From assembly GCA_018136815.1 (NCBI GenBank), contig CM030935.1, positions 1,036,024 to 1,100,023 on the forward strand: DNA of 64,000 bases. Reading direction: 5' to 3'. The notes beneath the pieces were generated by a model. The model made no database searches and had not been told where the DNA came from. It saw only the letters and a list, made by a program, of their open reading frames with translations. Shown in pieces: positions 20,666 to 32,160 of this stretch. The DNA comes from Isochrysis galbana. Taxonomy: Eukaryota; Haptophyta; Isochrysidales; Isochrysidaceae. The position numbers were made by a program, and so were the translations under genes. Numbering within the stretch: position 1 is the first letter of the stretch; the number at the start of each line of letters is the position of its first letter.

Positions 20666-21429
20666 TGCCCCGCGAGACTCGAGGTGGACTCGCGAGGGCA
20701 CTGGATTTTACTCTGTAGTCCGAGCCGGAGTCCGAATTGTGTTTTGACCCTCGAGCCCTCGTTCTCTCGCTCTCTCTCTCTCTCTCCTCTTTTTCTGGTG
20801 GGCACTCCTGAATCTGCTCACCAGAGGGGGTTCGTTTAACGTATGTTCCCGGCCTGTTACTGTTAATGGTTGAGTGCAGAGTGTTGATTTGTGTGTTTTT
20901 ATCCACTGTATCGCCTGTTGGCTGTTGGTGACCTGCAACCCCCTGAGTACCCCAAGCCCCGAGTCTTCCGAGTCATCCTTTCGAGTCTACGAGTCCCTAC
21001 GAGTCCCAAGTAAGCGGTATCTGCTCGCCGCGCCCTTTCTTACATCCTCCGTCCCTCCGATTCGCGTTCCGTGCCACTTTCCCGTCCATTCCACATATGC
21101 CCGTCATTTGCCCTCCCCGTTCTCCCGATGAGCCCGTTCGCCCGTTCCGGGCTCCCCGGACGAACCGTGCGCCGCGCTAGCCGCCGGTGCGCCCTCGCGA
21201 CTCGTTTCCAAAGAGGAAACGAGCTTCGCTCCGACATCTTCAGAGGCTTAAAATTGGCCATTTTTCAAAAATTTTGCCGGAGGACCCCCCCTTTTTTTGC
21301 TAATCTCTCATACCAGAACCTATAGAAAGCTTATTTAGGCCTCCATTTGCCCATTACCGATTTCGCCCTCCGCACCCCCCTAGTGAGTGACCGGGCTAGT
21401 ATAAGTGCCCAGGGGCCGGCTTAGGCTTC

Positions 21430-21556
21430 CTCTGGGGCTTAGGGATGGCTCTGGGAGCCATGGGAAGGGGGGGGGGCACTCTGCGAAGCGGGCCGCTCTG
21501 CGAAGCGCAAGCCTCTAGAGCTCTACTCCAGCTAGAGTAGAGCTCTAGAGGCATGA
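21430..21556. repeat. Repeat with a perfect 18-bp palindrome (copy 1)
   Basis: GGGAGCCATGGG, GCGAAGCGGGCCG and then a perfect inverted repeat: GCCTCTAGAGCTCTACTC (21511-21528), loop CAGCTA, and its complement (21535-21552). Confidence 0.85.
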
Positions 21557-22074
21557 GCTTCTTGGATCGGCCCCATTTCTATTAGGCACCATAAAATCTT
21601 ACCCTTTGGTTTCTAGAAGGTGCTCAAACTGCACGAAAGCCTCCTCATGTAGAGAGCTTGGCCGACATGTGCTTATTTTTTCAGTTGAAGCTCGTTGTGA
21701 CTCGCAATGTATTTTTTTGCATATGTGTGCGCGACATTGCGAGCCTCGTGCATCAGCCCCGACATCGAGAACGGGCTCTGAGTCACTCAACGCGCTTTGA
21801 CACCCAACATCCACACGAGCTGCAAGCCTCCGAAGCTGCACACATCCTCTCTTCTTGCTTCTTGCACACTCCCTTCTTGAGATTGCCACAAGTATCACAA
21901 CAAAGGAACAAAGGAACACATTCCCAGGGCACGGAACATGTTGACAAGAGCACACTAGATGGCATGCCTCAAGTGATGCGCGGCGAGCTCGCTCTCGCTC
22001 TCGAAGATCGTCGGCCTTGTCGCGCGCCTGCACAGTGTTGTTAGTGCCCTTTGTTTAGGCATCTCTGGGCGCGA

Positions 22075-22205
22075 GGGAGGCTTGGGCTTGGCCGTGGGAG
22101 CCATGGGGAACGTTGCGGGCCGCTTCACGAGGCGGGCCGTTCTACGAAGCTCATGCCTCTAGAGCTAGAGCTCTCTCTACTCTATCTACTCTAGAGTAGA
22201 GCTAT
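22075..22205. repeat. Repeat with eroded palindrome (copy 2)
   Basis: The same orientation and order as 21430-21556 (GGGAGCCATGGGG, CGAGGCGGGCCG, CATGCCTCTAGAGCTAGAG), but the palindrome is imperfect. The roughly 520 bp between the copies (21557-22074) holds no recognised gene. Confidence 0.75.
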
Positions 22206-22519
22206 CGCAGGAGTAGAGTAGTGTGAAGATGCAATACAAATCATCGAGTACGAGTGCACGGACGAGCTCTCTTGCAGCTTCGCTCCCTCTTGTTCCTCTG
22301 TTTTACTCGTTCTCCTACCTCTTCTGATCTCTCCCTCTCTCCTCTGACCTCTCTCCCCCCCCCCTTTCTCTATCCGTTCTCCGTCCTCCCCCCCGCCCCC
22401 CGCGCCCCCCCCCTCTCCTCTCTCTTCTACCGGCCGGCGGGTGGCGGCGCGGCAGGGCAGCGCGGGAGAGCCACAGCCGCGCCGGGCACCGCGAGAGGGG
22501 AGACAGGCGAGAGCTCGCG

Positions 22520-25500
22520 ATGGCGACCGTCTCTGCGGGCTTCCCGGAGGTGCGGGCGCAGCTACTACAGTCGCTCAAGGGCTCAGGCACCTTTGACCAC
22601 CTCAAGGTACGCTGCACCCAGTTGGCCGGCTCTCGGTCCAACTCTTCTCCCTCCTCCTCCTCCTCCTCCTCCTCCTCCTCCAGCTTGCCCCCTCCCCGCC
22701 TCCCTTTCCACCTCTCATCTCTTCCCTCCTCACATGGCGCAGACGCAGGTGCGGGGGTACTTGCTGGAAGAAATCAAAGGGATCGCTCCCCGCAGGACCC
22801 CACACGCCGACAGAGAGCTTACGCTCCAACAGCGAGCGGCGAACTCTCTGATCCTCCGCCATCTGCGCGCCTCGGGATACTCGTGAGTGTTCATGCCCAG
22901 ACTGGCGTGGGGACTAGAGTGCACGATGCTATGGTTGGGCACACTTAGGATTCGTCGGGGACGTCGGCGCATCTTTTGGGCCCAACGTGGAAACCTCCAC
23001 TGGTCCACGTGCTCTTAGCGCTTGTCCATGCCATGATACATCATGCAGGTATTCAGTATCCATATTTTCGACAGAGTCTGGGTTGGGTGATACGGCTCTC
23101 GGCGCGCATGAAATCTGCGATGTTCTCCACCTCCCACGAACGGCGCTCGATGCACCGGCAGTACTTGCTCCTTCTACGAGCCCTAAGTCACGTGAAGATG
23201 CATCCAAAACTTCAGAGCTCATGCGAGCGCTTGCAGCCGGTAGCAGAAGATTGGCACTTGGGCAACGCGACTGTGGCACTCAGACGAATGTGAGCTCACG
23301 CGTCTGCTTGGCTGTAGCTCTCCATTACCCCCCGAATAGATACCACTGTGGGTCAGCGTGTTTCACTTGCTCAGACTGGGCCTCTCGCCGGCAAGCGGAT
23401 CAGCCAATTTATGCCATCACGTTCATGCATATCCACATGTGTGATTTAGCAGGAGCTATACGAGGGGTCTATTGAAACTCGTCTGCATGCGATCGACAAG
23501 AATCTGCAAAACGCATTGGCGGCCACGGAAGATCCATCGAGTGGCTCGAGCCTCGAGGAGAGGATGCTGCGATATCAGTGAGCTCGGCCACTCGTTGCCT
23601 CTCAAGAGTCCAGTCCATGCCAGAGGGTGGTGCATGTTGATTTCTGCCTTGTGTGGCCTAAGCCCGTTCACTTCTTCTGCTCGCAAGATTTACCCGTCCT
23701 GTTCCACGCGATTCCACAGGCGAGAAGTCGATGCGCGAGCGGCTGCCCAGTTGGAGGCCGAGATCGCACGGCTTCGTACTGATGAATTCGTACGCATCCA
23801 TGCAGAGGAGGCCGCGAAGGCGCGCGCTGAGGTTGCGCGCGTTGTGCGTGAACAGCAAGAGTGGCATGCCACCCAATTTGGCAAGATCAAGGCTCAGGAA
23901 ATCGCTCTAGCTGAGGCAGCTCGGCGTCGGGAGGTCGCCTTCGAATCGTCGTGCTTTGATCACAGACAAAGGATGCTCGCTGAGAGTGCGTGCGCTCGCC
24001 CTGTTCCCTCTTGCGCATGAGGCTCATGTTTCCCATTTTAAGGGTAGTGCCAGATCCTGGATGCCCATAAAACTCGAGCCGAACATGCGTGATATTCTGG
24101 CCTCGCAGGCGAGGCGCTACGGACCCGCGAAAAGGCGCTGCACGAGGCTAGTGAAGCTCAGCGCCGAGAGGTAGCTGCTGAAAACGAGCGCTTGCGCCGC
24201 GAACGTTTGTTGATCGATGAGCGGATCGCCAACTCGCTCCGAGCTCACGAACTAGCAGCTCAACAAGCGAATGATGACCGCATGCGAGAGCGACGCGATG
24301 CTGAGCAGGCATATCAGCATCGCCTGCTCCAGCTTCAGCGCGAGGAAGCAGCTGTGCGCGAGGCACGCGCTATGGCGCAGCAAGAGCGCCAGCGTGTCGC
24401 CGACGAGTTGGCCCGCAACGAGCTTACCCGGCAGCAGCGTGATGAGGCGACCTCCGCTTTGCGCTCGACACAAGAGGAGCTGGCCAACCTCAAGGTGGAG
24501 ATGAGTCTTATTCAAACAAAGGGCAAGGTGCGACGGAAAATGCCTGGACCAGTTTTGAGGATCCCGAAAGGATGTTTGCTCTCGTCTTGCCTTTCTAACA
24601 CCTTGGCCTGCAAGTGACATACCTGTTGCCCACTTGTACCTCGGCAGACTTTGGCCGCGGAGCATTCCGATGCTCTGCGCCGGATGGCGGTGGCCGAGGA
24701 GGCAGCAAAGTCTGCCAACGCTCGAGTGAACTCGCTGACCGCCCAACTAGCGGAAATCGAGTCCGTCGCTGCAATGCGCGACGCTGAGATCAAGTTGCAG
24801 CTCGAACGCTCTGCGCTCCGTCTTGACGAGCAAAGCGCAGCTGTGCGACACGCCAAGGAGGAGAGCTCCGCATCTATACGCCGTGCGCACGAGACAACGA
24901 GGCGCTTGACGGCAGAGATGCAACGAACAAGCGCCGAGGCACAAGAGAGGTACGCTTCCCAATTGGAAGAGACTCTTAGCGCGTTGCGCCGAGTTGAATC
25001 CGTCTCTTCAGAGCTCGAAAAGTCTATCACCATCGAGCAAATGCGCTCGTCCCATCTTGTCACGGAAATCGAAGCACTCCGACGGGAATTCACAAAGCGG
25101 ACAGGCGCGCCACCGACGACACCTCGGGCTCCTCCTATCAGCACTTACCAGACTCCGTCTATCCCAGCGCCTTTCCACCCAACATGGACATTCGCGCCTT
25201 CCAGTAGTGCTGCTGTAGCGCCTCCGGCATCAGCTGCGCCGGATCCGGTCCATCGGCAAGTCGCAGCGCCACAAGCTGTGGGCACGGTGCGCGATAGCGA
25301 CATGGCTAGATCCGCCGCCTCAAATACCGCCGATGCGGCACTCGGAAGGAGTGAAGGTGGGTTTAGGCAACAACAGGTGGTGCTGAGCCAGCCGCGCATA
25401 CGGAACGCGGCCGAGCCGCAAGACCATGGACTTGACGATCAGTGGGCGTCACTGGCCACGGATCCTTTCTCAGAAGCATTCGAGTCATCGGCTGCCAAGC

Positions 25501-27515
25501 TTCGCGACCTTGACCGCAAGAACTTAGCGCTTCAGCGTCAATGCCGAACGTTTCTTGCAGGCAATTCGTCCGCCCTTCTAGGCATCCAATCAAGCAGTGG
25601 CCTGCTCAAGGGCACCACCTCTGGCGCGGGAGCCATCGGACCTCCTCGCCCTTTGCCGTCGGTGATGCCGCTCCCATGGGCTGCCACAAGGCAAGAAATC
25701 GCGCGCAGCTGCAGCGAGGTCGGGACGAGCCAGCAGCCGTCTATTCTCGACGATGCCAATCGAGCTGCGGCGCCGCAGCAATCGTTGGATGACGGCTTCA
25801 CTAGCCAAGCTCAGCGCCGGCCGCTTTCTACTATCTCAGCTGATGACGGCGGCGCATCGCCCTTGAAGAGGCGGCCGCACACGGCGGGCCCGGACCGCGA
25901 GAGACAGCTCGATGAGGCCATCGCTCAGGGTGTGGCCAAGGCACGCGCAGAAGCCGCCGCCGAAGCAGCTGCTGAGGCGGAGGTTGCGCGTGCAGAGGCC
26001 GCGACGCAGATGCTCCGTGCCGAAGAGCTTCGGATCGAGCTCTTGAAGGCGCAGGCAGAGGCTGCAGCACGCGAGAAGCTCGAGCGTGAAAGGAGGGAGG
26101 CCGATGCCGTACGTGCCAAAATCGAGCGCGAGAGAATAGAAGCCGAGATGCGCGCCAGACTGGAGCTAGAGGAGACTGAGACCGAAGCTCGCATGAGGCT
26201 CGCACGGGAAAAAGTTGAGGAAGAGGCGCGGAAGGCCTCGGATGAGGCTATTCCAGAAGAGGCGGAAAGGATGCTCGCGGTCGAGGCTCATGCTGAAGCC
26301 CAAGAACAAGCAGAGGAGCGGCTGGCCGCTACGAGGGAAAGGGAGGTGCGAATGCGGCAGCAAATAGAGGAAGATGCACGTCGCGAAGCGGCAACACGAG
26401 TAGACATTGAACGTACCGCAACTGACGCTCAGCTTGAGGCGGAGGCGCAAAAATCTGCCGAGGAGAGGGCGGCGGCCGAAGCGTCCGCAGCCCGGAAAGC
26501 CGTCGAGGAAGAGGCGGCGGCGGCTAACAAAGCGGCGGCGGAGGCCGCTTCACGCAAGGCCGCAGAGGAGGAGGCCGCCGCGCGCAAGGCCGCTGAGGAG
26601 GAGGCCGCCGCGCGCAAGGCCGCTGAGGAGGAGGCTGCCGCGCGCAAGGCTGCTGAAGAGGAGGCCGCCGCGCGCAAGGCCGCTGAGGAGAAGGTAGCAG
26701 CTGAAAAGGCCGCGGCGGAAGAAGCCAGGCTCACACAAGAAAAAGCCGAGCAAACTCGGCGCGAGGAAGCAGCCAGGTTGGCACAAGCGCGGGAACAAGA
26801 GGAACAGGCTCGGAGAGAGGCGGAGGAGCGCAAGCGGGCTGAGGAGGCCGCCAAGACGGAAGCTCGCCGAGAAGCCGAACTGGAGGAAAAGCGAGTGCAA
26901 TATGAAAAGGAGGTGCGCCACTTTAGTGCAAGGGAAGGGTGAATGCGACTGATCTTGGGGTGTGCGCGCGCGTTCGTGTCGTCTCCAATGGGCACGGTCG
27001 ACGTGGAGTGACGGAATGCCTGCGTCTCGAGCCAATGGTTCCCCGTCACACTCACGCTTTTTTCGCCGTGACTTCCGCAGGCTGAAGAGGAGCGCCTTGC
27101 GGCTGAAAGGGAACAACAAGCACAAATGGCCAAACTCATTGAGATGCAACGCGCTGCCCAGGCCCAACGGGATATAGCAGAAAGCCAGGCGGCCCGCGAG
27201 GCTGCGGCCGCTGAGCGCGAAGCGCGGGAGGCGCGTTTGCGTGCACAACAAGAAAAGTCGCGACGCGAGCGTGAGGAACGTGAGGCACGCGAAGCCGAGG
27301 CTGCTCGCCAGCGTGAAGAAGCCGAAAGAGCAGCTTCCGCCGAGAGAGCAGCCAGGGAGGAAGAAACTCTACGCCTTGCACAGACATCGCGCTTTGCGCA
27401 ATCAGTGGTCTCTACGGCCACATCGTCTGCTCTCGAAGGTGCATCAGACTCGGACTCAATGTCAATCGCAGCCGTCACAGATGAGTCGGACTCGAACTCC
27501 GCGAGCGGTTGGTAA
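22520..27515 (+). CDS. OFD1: OFD1-like centriole/ciliary protein: LisH plus long coiled coil, 8 exons
   Basis: Exons 22520-22606, 22743-22882, 23049-23289, 23453-23577, 23720-23985, 24109-24527, 24648-26912 and 27081-27515 join in frame with GT-AG introns to 1325 residues (human OFD1 about 1010). The N-terminus (FPEVRAQLLQSLKGSG, then LKTQVRGYLLEEIKG) and the LisH motif at about 62-88 (ANSLILRHLRASGYSYSV, then STESGLG) follow the OFD1 pattern, with exon joins falling inside conserved words. From exon 5 on it is almost pure Ala/Glu/Arg coiled coil. A Ser/Pro-rich break lies around 25100-25900, and a ten-residue repeat is encoded at 26551-26690. OFD1 acts at distal centrioles and centriolar satellites and is needed for cilia, so a flagellated organism is implied. 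The C-terminal coiled coil is not diagnostic by itself. Confidence 0.8.
26551..26690 (+). repeat. In-frame 30-bp tandem repeat inside the OFD1-like gene
   Basis: Four to five units of 30 bp encoding KAAEEEAAAR, differing by a few synonymous changes. The unit is a multiple of three, so copy-number change keeps the frame. Confidence 0.85.
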
Positions 27516-27689
27516 TGGCGAGCGACAGGTGGAGGCTCCAATTGAGGCTGCACGTCTTGCATGCTGCAAGGGGAGGAGCGCAGTCCGGAGTTGAGGACGG
27601 CCCCGAATTCGCGCAATCGCATATACGCCTATGCCTATTCATGAGCCAGTCTGTCGTCGAAGATGCCATCTAAGTTCTCATAGGATAAT

Positions 27690-27790
27690 AAAATTCTTGA
27701 AAAAGTCCGCTAGGCTACTGTAGATACTCCTTCCTCCGGGACCCCGCTGTTGTCGCCCTCGCCGCTCTACCACTCCCTCCTTCCCGCTCC
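27690..27790 (+). repeat. Repeat in the 3' flank of the OFD1-like gene
   Basis: AAATTCTTGAAAAAGTCCGC and TAGGCTACTGTAGA match the element after the J-domain gene (18246). The bases from here to 28300 contain no recognised gene. A short frame at 27937-28080 starting MGRKPKIKSAHELSA is possible but unsupported. Confidence 0.55.
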
Positions 27791-28299
27791 CCCCCTCCCC
27801 TCCCTCATTCCTTGTTCTTCGGTTTCGGGGGGCGTCGACGCACGTGCACTACCTTGGGTCTAGTGTTGGATTCACGACCCTCGCTAGGGGACTTGCGCTG
27901 TCGAGCTCACACTCCACCGCACGCACGAGCACAGCGTCAATGGGTAGGAAACCGAAAATCAAGAGCGCACATGAACTCAGCGCCCCTGCATTCAAACCTA
28001 ACGCCAGGGGCGAACTCGAAATGAGCGACAACCTTGCTATGGTGGCGCGTGCGCTAGATATAGAAGCCAGACTGGCTTGACCATCAAAAATACGAGGTGA
28101 CAACATACAACATCCGTGAACTGCCGGCAAACCATTCGCCGGCGACACCCCACCCTAGCACGCCCGACTCGAATGAGCCGAAGGCAAACGAGTTCCGACA
28201 ACAAAGATCTACACGACAACAGACGCACTGAGAACCGGTCGCCCGGTGGCACTGGAGGGAGGAAGTGATTAGACCGCCAGGGACCGGGACACACCGCCT

Positions 28300-28870
28300 A
28301 AGTCGCGTTCCGTCGAAAGAGGGCCAGGTGGTAGTTTTGTTTTTGCTAAGAATGTTATGTTTTCGCAGATACCGTTAATATGGATTTGGAGACGGCGCGA
28401 GGACGCGGCGCATGCGCATAGCAACTTTTTCCCCACGGTACCCCACGTATACTTTTCAGAACACGCCTTTCAGACCGTCACGGAACACCTGACACCTGCG
28501 GCTAAGCAGCCTTTAAGTCTTCATCTTCTTCCTCTTTTTCTCCTTCTCCTCGTCCTCGATCCTGTGGTCAATGTCGTTCTGCTGGCAGGCGACCATGTCC
28601 CTTGGCTGATCCTGGGTGACGAGGTCCGTGATGCGTGAGAGGACGGCCTTCTGGTCCTGCATCCAGAGTTTGCCAGCTGCCCGGCGCACTTGCACCATGG
28701 GACTCGTTTCAATTCATCGTACGCGACCGCCGTGATGTATTCCATGCAGAGGTACGCGACGGCCGCCTCGTCTCCAATGTATTTGGTCTTTGGGATCTTG
28801 TCGTACTCGTCAGAGTAGTCTCCGACGAGCATGAGCTTTGCCTTGCACCAACGGCCCATGTATGGCTCGA
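28300..28870 (-). pseudogene. Duplicated unknown coding segment, frameshifted (partner of 38810-39330)
   Basis: The minus strand encodes LVGDYSDEYDKIPK, YIGDEAAVAYLCMEYITAVAY and, after a one-base shift, SPMVQVRRAAGKL, LSRITDLVTQDQP and a Lys-rich end with stop near 28513. The plus strand at 38813-39165 has the same segments with differences. Shared non-coding DNA continues left to about 28303 (GTTCCGTCGAAAGAGGGCC). I do not recognise the protein. Being duplicated next to mobile DNA it may be an element gene or a captured exon. Confidence 0.5.
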
Positions 28871-28889
28871 TGAGTAATAAAAAAATTCC

Positions 28890-30035
28890 AACTGGGAAGA
28901 TGCGCACCCGCCCTCAATGAAATCGTGCGTCGGAGCCATCGAGACTATATCGCAGTGGGTAAATGCCAACCTGAGGCCCCTTAGGATCCGCTGGGTTGCG
29001 GAACGGGCCTAGATGACACAGATGATCGTGAAAGGCCTCCAGGTATGCGCGGCGCATTGAGCGTGGCACATAAAGACACAGTTTCTCCTCGCCTTCCTTC
29101 GTAGGAACTCGTCTGTAGAGGAGGCCTGACTGTAGCAGACACCGCTTCGACTCCCGGGCTAACCAGCACCAGCACAGGCGGCGGTGGTCTAGGCCGGAAG
29201 CAGGCAACGCGCCGGTGACGGCCAAGGCAAGAACGCGACAATCGTCGTCGTCGTCTTGCGCTTTCCTCAGCACCGCGATAGTTGGAGTGCCGGTCTCCAA
29301 GTAGGAGAGGTTAATTGAGTCCCTGGTGATGGCGGCCAGCCTTTCGGAACGCTCCTGGGATTGGAGGCTATGGGCGGTGGTGGTACGCTGACTCGGAGGA
29401 ACAGCGGCCACCGTGGTCGCAGCAGCTATCGCCTGCTTCCCCCCTTGCTGAGAATCGGACACCACTGGGGTCTGGGGTCCCCTCGATTGCCGCGACTAGC
29501 CGCGAGACGCCATCAGCGTCTTTGTGATTAGCCCCGGGTTTGTGCTCGACGGTGAAGCGGTATTCGGAAAGTTTGAGGTTCCAACGCATCAAGCGGGAAG
29601 CTCGACCTCCCCGCACCGTGTCGCGCATGGTATGGAGCCATCGCAACGCTTGGTGGTCGATAACGAGCCGAAAGTGACGGCCCCATAAGTAGGGGCGCCA
29701 ATTGCGAATACTCTCGAGCGCCGCCAGAAGCTCCACCTCGGTGGTGGTCCAATGGCGTTCGGCTGACGTTAGCCGCCGTCCGTAATAGGCCACTACATGC
29801 TCGTGGCCGTGGTCGTCGGTCTGCGAGAGTATACCCCCGATACCCAGGGTGCTCGCCGCGTCAGTCTTCACGATGAATTCCTTGTCGGCCCGCGGTGCGG
29901 CAGCACTGGAGCCGAGGTGATGAGCTCGATGAGGCGGGCGATGGCCGCCTGGCACTCAGGCGATTGCGACTGTTGGGCGACATCAACCGGGAAGCACGGC
30001 CGGGGGCGAGGCCACAGACGTTGGCGCACACTCAA
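28890..30035 (-). pseudogene. Chromovirus pol fragment (RNase H and start of integrase)
   Basis: The minus-strand frame at 29955-29368 has RNase H motifs FIVKTDAASTLGIGGILSQ, TEVELLAALESIRNWRPYLWG and HKPGANHKDADGVSRL, close to the complete element's Pol. Upstream, in another frame, lies SPECQAAIARLIELITSAPVL. Downstream, LYVPRSMRRAYLEAFHD leads into HLG and then jumps to VGIYP and IVSMAPTHDF, so the HHCC zinc finger is deleted and frames are shifted. It ends where the duplicated segment 28300-28870 begins. Confidence 0.85.
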
Positions 30036-30701
30036 CCATCGCAGAGTACTGCAGCACAAGGACAGAGACGAGGAGCGGACGGGAGGGGCACGGGGGGTGC
30101 TCGGGCGACGGCTCGGAGCGTATACAGGACACCAAGAGAAAATGTCACGCGTGTGGGGGGGGGGGGGGGGGGACGCGCGGGCGAAAATAATAAAATAATA
30201 GATAATAGACGGAAAGGGGGCCGGAAACTCAAGACTCAAGGATCAAGGAAGCACTCGAGGGAGAGACGGGAGGGAAGAGGGGGGAGAGAGGGCTTTCGCG
30301 GGGGGGCCGGGGAGGAGAGAGGAGAGGGGGAACGGGCTAATTGGGACGGTGCAAGGAGGAGAGAATCGGGGCGCGATGACGGAGCGAGGGAGTCGCGCGG
30401 GAGCAAACCTAAACCTAACCGGGGCATACGAAAGGGAAGTGTACAAGGCCCCCTTCACCCGCAACACAGTTGTTCTAAAGTATAAACTTAGTTGAATTTA
30501 AATTATTTATATTTATGAGCTGCTGGCTCATTATTGCACGTGGTGGGGTAGTGGTGGATTGCTTACGCCTACATCTTCAACTCTTGGTCCAACTTCCTCG
30601 TCACGACATGAAGTATTCTATGCAGCACACTAGATGAAGAACAACGTGCCATGAACGACCTGGCAGGTAATGGCAGGTAACAATTTGGCAGAAAAGGGTG
30701 C
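30036..30701. other. Intergenic, no supported gene; G-run and AT-rich palindrome motif
   Basis: An 18-19-base G-run lies near 30153-30171, followed by purine-rich DNA. At 30475-30492 there is CTAAAG-TATAAA-CTTAGT, another instance of the palindrome motif. Confidence 0.5.
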
Positions 30702-31811
30702 CTACTTCGACGTGTAAGATCCGTCGCGCTGGACTATGCTAGCCGTTTGCGGCCGGATGCAGCCACGGCGCGACACCGGCCTAGGTCCCATCCACGACGC
30801 TGTAAATGGCAGTATCGACTCATCGACTTCTGGGACCGCCCTACGCCGTCCAGCTGGCTCTAGCTGTAATTGTCGGGAGAAAAGCGCACAGTTTGGTAGA
30901 TCCGCAAGAGCTGATTCGAGCTGACTTTTACTAAGCGTCGCATACGGAGGAGTTACAGGCGAGTGATAGGCCACGCGTGCTCCAAGTGATTGGGTATGCC
31001 GCTTTGCGGCTGCGTCCATCGTAACTTTCAACGCCTGCGACGTGCGTGATTCGACAGTGCGTGTCTCCGGAGGTAAAAAACCCGGCAAAGAGTGCCGGTA
31101 AGGATCGAAAACACCTTGCACCAATGGTGAGTGGGTATAACCGGAAGCAATTGTTTCAGCTGCACTCAACGACGAAGGCGATGAGTATCCGGCTGCGTGA
31201 GGCCGTCCAGCAGGACTCCTACGATTGTGATGGTAAGTGCCTGCTGGGGATGTGAACGAAATGTTCGAAATTTCCTGCGACACTGATAGGAAATCATCGG
31301 TCCATGTCGCGTATGGTGCAGGTGGTGGGACAGATCGGAGCTCAGTCAACGAGGCTGTAAGTTGCGAAATATCAGATGACTGAACACTCGGTCTCGGCGT
31401 CACAGGTGCCGATGGCGTTACAGAGATGGAGTTCTCCGCGATCACCACAGGGCTTTCCTTATCCGGTGTCGTGCCTTTGCTGCTGTTCCTCGTCAACAGC
31501 CGTTCACTCAGCACCTCGATAACAAAGTCATCCGTTGAGACGCCGCCAAGACGCGTATTCCAGTGCTGCATCAGCACACTATACATATCAAATCTTGAGA
31601 CGGATACGCCTAAACTTTCCAATGCTTGCTCAAGCTCCATCAGTCGGAAGCTCTCTCCTGCGCCCAGGGCAAGTCGTAGCTTGGTCGCTGCTCGGTCTGC
31701 TCCTTCCCCTGCCTTGTGCAACGCTGTGACGAGTAGCTGGCGCACTCGCTGCGCGGTGAAGTACCGGTCACCATGCTCGCGTGCGAGATCTGCCGCCGAG
31801 ACGGACAGCAT
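30702..31811 (-). CDS. Unrecognised 369-residue protein, faint EF-hand-like N-terminal half
   Basis: ATG 31811 is the first in-frame ATG; the frame continues upstream without one, through a Leu/Pro/Arg-rich leader. Residues 1-120 are helical, with MELEQALESLGVSVSRFDMY followed by a Gly-containing turn (NTRLGGVSTDDF) and VIEVL. This is the spacing of an EF-hand pair with degenerate loops lacking the calcium ligands. The remainder is Ser/Thr/Pro-rich, with short motifs such as ASWMGPRPVSRRG near the end. No catalytic motif is visible. It is a single exon ending in TAG, which shows that TAG is an ordinary stop codon in this genome. Confidence 0.6.
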   Translation of the reverse strand: MLSVSAADLAREHGDRYFTAQRVRQLLVTALHKAGEGADRAATKLRLALGAGESFRLMELEQALESLGVSVSRFDMYSVLMQHWNTRLGGVSTDDFVIEVLSERLLTRNSSKGTTPDKESPVVIAENSISVTPSAPVTPRPSVQSSDISQLTASLTELRSVPPPAPYATWTDDFLSVSQEISNISFTSPAGTYHHNRRSPAGRPHAAGYSSPSSLSAAETIASGYTHSPLVQGVFDPYRHSLPGFLPPETRTVESRTSQALKVTMDAAAKRHTQSLGARVAYHSPVTPPYATLSKSQLESALADLPNCALFSRQLQLEPAGRRRAVPEVDESILPFTASWMGPRPVSRRGCIRPQTASIVQRDGSYTSK

Positions 31812-32086
31812 GCTTGGCTGTGGCGTAGAGGCGCCGAGCCTAAGCAGGGCTCGTGGGAGGGAAAGGGGCAGGAGTGGGGGCAGCGAGCGAGCCTCTCGCC
31901 TCGCAGGCAGGACCGGTAGTGGAAAGAGAGTCCCCGAGAAAACGCGCGGCAAAACGAAAGTAGTTTTTTTTAGAGTAGGCGATCTCGAGGGTTCTGTGGG
32001 TAGGAGTACCTTTTAGGATGAACGGCTCCGTCTGCCGCTCGCCGCCCTAGCTTCACGTTACAACTAGATGGTAAAAAAAATACGCC

Positions 32087-32160
32087 GCCGTGAGTTGGGT
32101 GAGTACGTAGTTGACGGGTGTTCATTGTCGCGCGCCGTGAGTTGGGTGTGTTCACGGCGC
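32087..32160. repeat. Direct repeat CGCCGTGAGTTGGGTG with terminal hairpin
   Basis: CGCCGTGAGTTGGGTG occurs twice (about 32086 and 32134). The second copy lies in a perfect 9-bp hairpin, GCGCCGTGA / TCACGGCGC (32132-32160). The surrounding 31812-32850 holds only pyrimidine-rich, Pro-coding frames I do not support as genes. Confidence 0.7.

Noticed and set aside
20292-20839. Proline/serine-rich ORFs in the CAGCGT repeat
   Set aside because: Open in all three plus-strand frames because of the short repeat unit.
28709-28907. Histone-fold resemblance of the segment YIGDEAAVAYLCMEYITAVAY
   Set aside because: Only a vague helix pattern; no histone signature residues could be matched.
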